From Bosea sp. 124 (GTDB lineage Bacteria > Pseudomonadota > Alphaproteobacteria > Rhizobiales > Beijerinckiaceae): a DNA stretch of 64,000 nt. The translations under genes were made by a program, and so were the position numbers. Below, one piece after another: positions 59,176 through 64,000 of the stretch (positions are counted from its first letter, which is position 1; the number at the start of each line of letters is the position of its first letter). The notes below the pieces were generated by a model. The model was not told the DNA's origin, did no database searches, and was given only the letters and a program-made list of their open reading frames with translations. The DNA is taken from contig NZ_PZZM01000001.1 in assembly GCF_003046175.1 (NCBI RefSeq), positions 2,311,001 to 2,375,000 of the forward strand, given 5' to 3'.

Positions 59176-60993
59176 ATGTCGCTCTTCTCGATCTATACGC
59201 GCGTCCTCGGCGAGCTCGGCCCCGAAAAGCGGCTCGGGCTGATCCTGGCGCTGGCCAATGTGCTGCTGGCGGCGGCCTCATTCGCCGAACCGATGCTGTT
59301 CGGCGCGCTGATCGACAAGCTGTCGAGCGTGCAGGGCGCCGGGCAGAAGCTGGGGTGGGGCGACATCAGCCCGCTGATCCTGGCCTGGGTCGGCTTCGGC
59401 CTGTTCACCATCGGCGCCAGCGTCTTCGTCTCGCTGCATGCCGACCGGCTGGCGCATCGGCGCCGGCTCGCCGTGATGGCGAACTATTTCGAGCACGCGC
59501 TGACGCTGCCGCTGGCCTATCACACGCAGACCCATTCCGGCCGCGTGCTCAAGGTGATGCTGGACGGCACCAGCGGCATGTGGGCGCTGTGGCTCTCCTT
59601 CTTCCGCGAGCATTGCGCCAGCCTCGTCGCGCTCTTCATCCTGCTGCCCTTCACGCTGTGGAAGAACTGGCAGCTCGGCCTGCTGCTGATTTCGCTGGTG
59701 TTCCTGTTCGGCCTGCTCACGGCCTATGTGCTGCGCAAGACCGACAAGCTGCAGAGCAATGTCGAGGCCTATCACTCGAACCTCGCGGAACGTGCCTCGG
59801 ACGCGCTCGGCAATGTTCCGGTGATCCAGAGCTTCACCCGGATCGAGGCCGAGGTGCGCGGCCTGCGCTCGACCATCGCGAGCCTGCTCGAAGCGCAGCT
59901 TCCGGTGCTGTCCTGGTGGGCGATCGCGACGGTCGCGACCCGCGCCTCGGCGACGCTGACCGTGCTCGCGATCTTCGTCGTCGGCGCCTGGCTGCTGATG
60001 CAGGGGCTGACGACTGTCGGCGAGATCGTCACCTTCATGGGTTTCGCCACCATGCTGGTCGGGCGGCTCGAGCAGATCGTTGCCTTCGTGAACTTCATCT
60101 TCATGCAGGCACCGAAGATGCGCGAGTTCTTCGACGTGCTGGACACGCTGCCGGCGGTGCGCGATCCGCCGAGCGCGCCCGATGCCGGGCGGCTCTCGGG
60201 CGCGGTCTCGTTCGAGGACGTCTCCTTTTCCTATGACGGCAAGCGCGCCGCGGTGCAGGACGTCTCGTTTTCGGTCGCGCCGGGCGAGACCATCGCCATC
60301 GTCGGCTCGACCGGCTCGGGCAAATCGACCACGCTCGGCCTGCTGCATCGCGCCTTCGACCCGCAATCCGGCCGCATCACGGTCGACGGGCAGGACATCC
60401 GCGAGATTTCGCTGCTCAGCTTGCGCCGGAACATCGGTGTCGTCTTCCAGGAGCCGATGCTGTTCGCGCGCTCGATCCGCGAGAATCTGACCGTCGGCAA
60501 GCCCGATGCGAGCGATGCCGAGATGATGGAAGCGCTCGACCGGGCGCAGGCGACCGAGGTGATGGCGCGCCAGACGGACGGGCTCGACACGCTGGTCGGC
60601 GAGCGCGGCCGGACGCTCTCGGGCGGCGAGCGCCAGCGCCTGTCGATCGCGCGGGCGCTTCTGAAGAACCCGCCGATCCTGATCCTCGACGAGGCGACCT
60701 CGGCGCTCGACGCGGCGACCGAGGTCAAGCTGCAGAAGGCGCTGGAGGAGGTGATGAAGGGGCGCACCACCTTCGTCATCGCCCACCGTCTCGCGACCAT
60801 CCGCAACGCCGACCGCATCCTGGTGTTCGAACAGGGCCGGGTGATCGAGATGGGCTCCTTCGAGGAGCTCGTCGCCAAGGGCGGGCGCTTCGCGGCGCTG
60901 GCGCGGGCGCAGTATCTCGTCACCGACAAGGCTCCGGCGCCAGCCGGTGACGACGCCGTGAGCCCGCTCGCCGGGAAGATCACGCTCGACTGA
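59176..60993 (+). CDS. ndvA: Cyclic beta-glucan ABC exporter (NdvA/ChvA type)
   Basis: A 605-residue fused permease-ATPase. The N-terminus [20 protein letters not shown] and the [15 protein letters not shown] helix match NdvA. The ATPase has Walker [11 protein letters not shown] at about 376, signature [16 protein letters not shown] and Walker [14 protein letters not shown]. NdvA/ChvA exports cyclic beta-1,2-glucan in rhizobia and agrobacteria, for osmoadaptation and host interaction. The cyclase gene ndvB is not in the window. The ATG at 59176 matches the family start; the Met at 59140 adds 12 residues. Confidence 0.88.
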   Translation: MSLFSIYTRVLGELGPEKRLGLILALANVLLAAASFAEPMLFGALIDKLSSVQGAGQKLGWGDISPLILAWVGFGLFTIGASVFVSLHADRLAHRRRLAVMANYFEHALTLPLAYHTQTHSGRVLKVMLDGTSGMWALWLSFFREHCASLVALFILLPFTLWKNWQLGLLLISLVFLFGLLTAYVLRKTDKLQSNVEAYHSNLAERASDALGNVPVIQSFTRIEAEVRGLRSTIASLLEAQLPVLSWWAIATVATRASATLTVLAIFVVGAWLLMQGLTTVGEIVTFMGFATMLVGRLEQIVAFVNFIFMQAPKMREFFDVLDTLPAVRDPPSAPDAGRLSGAVSFEDVSFSYDGKRAAVQDVSFSVAPGETIAIVGSTGSGKSTTLGLLHRAFDPQSGRITVDGQDIREISLLSLRRNIGVVFQEPMLFARSIRENLTVGKPDASDAEMMEALDRAQATEVMARQTDGLDTLVGERGRTLSGGERQRLSIARALLKNPPILILDEATSALDAATEVKLQKALEEVMKGRTTFVIAHRLATIRNADRILVFEQGRVIEMGSFEELVAKGGRFAALARAQYLVTDKAPAPAGDDAVSPLAGKITLD

Positions 60994-61021
60994 GGCCGAG
61001 GCGGCCTCAAGCGCCCGGGCG

Positions 61022-62179
61022 TCAATAGACAGTGTCGACCGGCAGCCCGAGCGCCATCGAGCCGGCATATTGTGCCTGCGGGCCGGCCTGGAGCGGATGG
61101 TAGCGTGCCGCCTGGATATCGCGGAAGCGCCGCTCCAGCCCGGTATTCCGGAAGAAGCTGGCCCCGCCAGCCAGCTCCATCGCCAACTCGACAGCCGCGA
61201 TCGCGTGACGCGCGACGAGCTGGCGCCCCATCATCACATCGTTGACGGTCCTGGCTGAGGGGGCGTTCTGGCGAACCGTCGCGAGCATCCAGTCCCGCGC
61301 CAGCCGCGCCGCGGCAAGCTCTGTGTCCATGCGACCCGCAAGCTGGATGATGTGCTGGTCCGGCTTGCGGCGCCTCGCGCAAGCGACGGCAATGTCCCGC
61401 GCGCTTTCGGCGACGCCAAGATAGACCGAGTAGATCAGGGGAAAGGCGATGGTGGCGATGACATGGAACAGGGGATGCCATTCGCCAGCCTTGCGCCGTG
61501 CCGCGACGGCTGCTTCCGGCACGACGTGACCTTCGATCATGACGTCGTTCGAGCCGGTCCCGCGCATGCCCAGGACGCGCCAGTTGTCGAGCACCCGCAC
61601 ATGCGGCGAGTTCATCGGCAGGCCGAAATGCAGCACCATGGGCGGCTCGCCCTCGGCTTCGAGCACGGCGCCGGTCATCAGCAGATCGCCGACAGGTGAG
61701 CCCGACGAGAAGACCTTGCGCGCCGTGATGCGATAGCCGCCATCGACCTTCTCTGCCCGGCCTGAGCCGCCGATCCAGTCGGAGCCGCCGCTCGACAGCA
61801 GGATCAGTTTCTCCTGCGCGACGCGCTTCAGCAGCGGCTCGACGGCGGCGACCTTCTGATGTGTCCAACGCCAGGCCGGAATCGCGACCTGATGGGTGTG
61901 CATCGAGAAGGCCAGGGCTGTCGAGCCGCAGTGATGGGCCAGCGTCCGCAGCATTTCGGCAAGCTGGTCGATGTCCGCGCCGCCGCCGCCGAACTCGGTG
62001 GGCACGCCGATTTCGACGAGGCCGGACGATTTGAGCAGGGCGAAATTCTCGGCGACGAAGCGATCTTCGTCGACCTCCCTGTCGGCGCGTTCGCGCAGAA
62101 TCGGGCCGATATCGTCGAGTATCGCAGCGATGCCGCGGGGTTCGCGGACGGCGATGTCCAGTGTCGCTTGATCGTGCAT
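61022..62179 (-). CDS. Acyl-CoA dehydrogenase family protein
   Basis: A 385-residue flavin-dependent enzyme. LKSSGLVEIGVPTEFGGGGA, the FAD-contact SSGGSDWIGGSGRAEKVDGG and MRGTGSNDVMIEGHVV are ACAD features, and RDIQAARYHPLQAGPQAQYA replaces the usual C-terminal FAD loop. It is closer to the SfnB/DszC/hydroxylase-like branch than to classical fatty acid dehydrogenases, so it could be a two-component monooxygenase. GGGAGG 5 bases before the ATG at 62179 sets the start. Divergent from the HxlR-type regulator, its likely controller. Confidence 0.87.
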   Translation of the reverse strand: MHDQATLDIAVREPRGIAAILDDIGPILRERADREVDEDRFVAENFALLKSSGLVEIGVPTEFGGGGADIDQLAEMLRTLAHHCGSTALAFSMHTHQVAIPAWRWTHQKVAAVEPLLKRVAQEKLILLSSGGSDWIGGSGRAEKVDGGYRITARKVFSSGSPVGDLLMTGAVLEAEGEPPMVLHFGLPMNSPHVRVLDNWRVLGMRGTGSNDVMIEGHVVPEAAVAARRKAGEWHPLFHVIATIAFPLIYSVYLGVAESARDIAVACARRRKPDQHIIQLAGRMDTELAAARLARDWMLATVRQNAPSARTVNDVMMGRQLVARHAIAAVELAMELAGGASFFRNTGLERRFRDIQAARYHPLQAGPQAQYAGSMALGLPVDTVY

Positions 62180-62354
62180 CGTGGCCTCCCTTCCAGAGAT
62201 TGCAGATGAGCCAAGCCTAGGCAGGTGCTTTGCGGCGATCCAGTTCAGGAACTGTACCGGCCCGGCATGCTCGATTTCCGCTGCGTCATGGTCTCGTGCT
62301 AACCTGCGATGTTCCCTGGTCTCCTGCATGCGCAACCGCTTCCGGAGAATCGAC
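62180..62354. promoter_or_regulatory. Divergent dehydrogenase / HxlR-regulator intergenic region
   Basis: 175 bp with promoters expected on both strands. TTGCAGAT-like and GGAACTG sequences are present near 62200-62255, but no clear palindromic operator was found. Confidence 0.35.
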
Positions 62355-63062
62355 GTGCCCGCAAAATCCGATCGTGGAAGCTATGGGCAGTTCTGTCCGG
62401 TTTCGATGGCTGCCGAAATCGTCTGCACACGGTGGACCGCCCTCATCCTGCGCGAGTTCCTGTGCGGCACCACGCGCTTCAACGATCTGCGTCGCGGCGT
62501 GCCGCGGATGTCGCCATCGCTGCTGTCCAAGCGCCTGCGCGAGCTGGAGGAGGCGGGGGTGATCATGGCGACGCCAACCGCGCAATCCGGCGTGATGAAC
62601 TACCGGCTGACGCAGGCCGGGGAGGATTTGCGCGGCGTGGTCATGTCGCTGGGTTTCTGGGGGCAACGCTGGGTCGAATCGTCGATGTCGCTGAAGAACC
62701 TCGATCCCTCGCTGCTGATGTGGGACATGCGGCGCGGCCTCGACCCGGTGCCCCTGCCGCAAAGGCGCTGCACCATCAACTTCATCTACCCCGAGCTGAG
62801 CCCCGACCGGCGATCGTGGTGGCTCGTGATCGATGGCGAGAAGGTCGATCTCTGCCATACCAATCCCGGCTTCGAGATCGATCTCTACATCCGCTGCTCG
62901 CTGCGCGCGATGACCGCGGTCTGGATGGGCCTCGCCAAGCTGAGCGCCGAGGTCGATTCCGGCCATATCCAGCTCACCGGGGACAGTGTCATCGCCCGTT
63001 CGATGGACCGCTGGCTCGGCCTCAGTCCCTTTGCCAGGGGCGAGCGCAGCATCGCCCACTGA
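62355..63062 (+). CDS. HxlR-family regulator with extra C-terminal domain
   Basis: A 235-residue regulator. The HxlR winged helix is at about 1-100: YGQFCPVSMAAEIVCTRWTA, LILREFLCGTTRFNDLRRGV, PRMSPSLLSKRLRELEEAGV. The Cys at residue 10 matches the redox/aldehyde-sensing Cys of some HxlR proteins. The C-terminal 120 residues (WWLVIDGEKVDLCHTNPGFE, IDLYIRCSLRAM) resemble an SCP2-like lipid-binding domain. GGAG 7 bases before the GTG at 62355 favours this start over the ATG at 62328. Probable regulator of the divergent dehydrogenase and perhaps the downstream TRAP gene. Confidence 0.87.
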   Translation: MPAKSDRGSYGQFCPVSMAAEIVCTRWTALILREFLCGTTRFNDLRRGVPRMSPSLLSKRLRELEEAGVIMATPTAQSGVMNYRLTQAGEDLRGVVMSLGFWGQRWVESSMSLKNLDPSLLMWDMRRGLDPVPLPQRRCTINFIYPELSPDRRSWWLVIDGEKVDLCHTNPGFEIDLYIRCSLRAMTAVWMGLAKLSAEVDSGHIQLTGDSVIARSMDRWLGLSPFARGERSIAH

Positions 63063-63166
63063 ACACCGTTCCCACTGTACTCTTCGCCCCGATCTTGCAT
63101 GGTCTTCCGAGCGGAGCGGTACCGTCGGCCTGGTCGCCGAACCCGCCATCACGGAAGGACAAGATC

Positions 63167-64000
63167 ATGCGCTCGTTCATCGCAGGCCTCCTGCTCTCGG
63201 CGGTCTCGCTGTCACTTGCTGCGCCGGCCGGCGCCCAGACGGTCTGGGAAATGCCGACCGAGTATCCGGCCAGCGCGATCCCGGGCGAAGGCGTCGCGAC
63301 CTTCGCCGGCATCGTGAACGAGACGTCCGGTGGGCGGCTGACGATCAAGCCGAGTTTCGATGCCGCGCGTGGCATCAAATCGGCGGCGATGATCGGAGCG
63401 GTGCAGAAAAACGAGGTCGCAGCGGGCGACGCCTTTGCGGGCGCGCTTGGCGCAGTCGATCCGCTGTTCGGGCTGTCCTCGCTGCCGTTCCTGGCGACCT
63501 CGATTTCGGATGCGCGCAAGCTCACCGATCTGGCCCGCCCGGCCTATGACAAGAAGCTCGCCTCCTTCGGCCAGAAGATCCTCTACACCACGCCCTGGCC
63601 GGCCTCGGGCATCTGGTCGAAGGAGCCGCTGAGCGCGCCTACCGCGCTCTCCGGCTTGGCCATCCGCACCTATGACGCGACCTCGACGGCGGTGATGAAT
63701 GCGGCCGGTGCCAAGGCGAGCAACCTCTCCTTCGCCGATGCCATGCCGAAGGTGAAGGATGGCAGCGTCACCGCTGTCCTGTCCTCGGGTGATGGCGGGG
63801 CCGGGCGCAATCTCTGGGATTTCCTGCCGAACTTCACCGAGGTCAATTACGCACTGCCGATCTCGATCGCGACGGTCAATCTCGCGGCCTATGAGGCGCT
63901 CCCCGCCGATCTGCGCAAGATCGTGGACGACGCGGCTGCAGCGACCGAGCAGCGGCAATGGACTGCGATCCGCACGAGGCTCGACGAGAACTACGCCCGG
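63167..64000 (+). CDS. TRAP transporter substrate-binding protein, DctP type (partial, runs off window)
   Basis: The plus-strand frame from 63167 is open to the window end (278 codons). The product starts MRSFIAGLLLSAVSLSLAAP, a signal peptide ending AGAQ, then TVWEMPTEYPASAIPGEGVA. AVQKNEVAAGDAFAGALGAV, PWPASGIWSKEPLSAPTALS and the RTYDATSTAVMNAAGAKASN block match TRAP (DctP/TAXI-like) binding proteins for organic acids. AAGGA lies about 7 bases upstream. The membrane subunits would be expected to the right, outside the window. Located 104 bp after the regulator gene on the same strand. Confidence 0.85.
   Translation, partial: MRSFIAGLLLSAVSLSLAAPAGAQTVWEMPTEYPASAIPGEGVATFAGIVNETSGGRLTIKPSFDAARGIKSAAMIGAVQKNEVAAGDAFAGALGAVDPLFGLSSLPFLATSISDARKLTDLARPAYDKKLASFGQKILYTTPWPASGIWSKEPLSAPTALSGLAIRTYDATSTAVMNAAGAKASNLSFADAMPKVKDGSVTAVLSSGDGGAGRNLWDFLPNFTEVNYALPISIATVNLAAYEALPADLRKIVDDAAAATEQRQWTAIRTRLDENYAR

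Noticed and set aside
1..64000. CRISPR arrays, tRNA or rRNA genes, insertion sequences, prophage
   Set aside because: I looked for regularly spaced direct repeats, T-arm-like sequences, and transposase or integrase motifs and found none. The only repeats are short intergenic palindromes and two small tandem duplications.

Overview
This 64 kb window is GC-rich alphaproteobacterial chromosome with tightly packed, often start-stop-overlapping operons. The gene set (an FtcR/Rem-type flagellar regulator, a rhizobial-order flagellar operon flgB-flgC-fliE-flgG-flgA-flgI-motE-flgH-fliL-fliP, an NdvA/ChvA-type cyclic glucan exporter and a GbsR/MarR regulator in front of cydDCABX) points to Hyphomicrobiales. 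Bosea or a close relative is my best guess, made from family knowledge and not from any search. I see no rRNA, tRNA, CRISPR array, prophage, transposase or plasmid gene. The window looks like core and lineage-specific chromosome.

Layout. (1) 1-9.9 kb: flagellar hook and basal body. flgK (cut by the window edge) and flgE run leftward; the regulator gene ftcR and the ten-gene basal-body/export operon run rightward. (2) 9.9-12.6 kb: an M29 aminopeptidase gene divergent from a diaminopropionate ammonia-lyase gene. (3) 12.7-19.7 kb: a complete cytochrome bd module, regulator-cydD-cydC-cydA-cydB-cydX; the 45-residue CydX was recovered by eye. (4) 19.9-28.7 kb: accessory metabolism. It holds a gamma-glutamyltransferase-like hydrolase, an amidase with an orphan family-5 solute-binding protein, an unrecognised protein with a metzincin-like zinc signature, a DUF1007/NicO metal-transport pair and a Crp/Fnr regulator. 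(5) 29-38 kb: one long rightward cluster of acyl-CoA ligase, LivG/H/M-type ABC transporter, LivK-like binding protein, LivF and a second, PaaK-like adenylate-forming enzyme. It looks like carboxylate uptake coupled to CoA activation. (6) 38-53 kb: mixed housekeeping genes (ung, 5'-nucleotidase family, hemH, accA, gloB, an L,D-transpeptidase, a TorF-type porin), a second orphan HExxH protein and a MarR/hydrolase pair sharing a two-site operator. (7) 52.8-64 kb: a ROK-family protein whose motifs lie in circularly permuted order, an MscS-type channel with a CAP lipoprotein, a PomAB-like stator pair, the glucan exporter, an acyl-CoA dehydrogenase divergent from an HxlR-type regulator, and a TRAP-type binding protein cut by the right edge.

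How the parts work together. Regions 1 and 7 both serve motility (hook/rod/rings and a stator). The cyd genes make a high-affinity quinol oxidase together with the CydDC thiol exporter needed to assemble it. The Liv/ligase cluster would import an organic acid and trap it as a CoA thioester. Small intergenic elements matter here. Three copies of a cloverleaf-like 95-bp repeat, several perfect terminator hairpins and two clear palindromic operators are visible.

The most unusual observations are the permuted ROK protein, the two unassigned zinc-peptidase-like proteins, the MarR operator that overlaps its own start codon, and a compensatory base-pair swap in the dispersed repeat. I did not find a clearly new multi-gene defence or mobile system.
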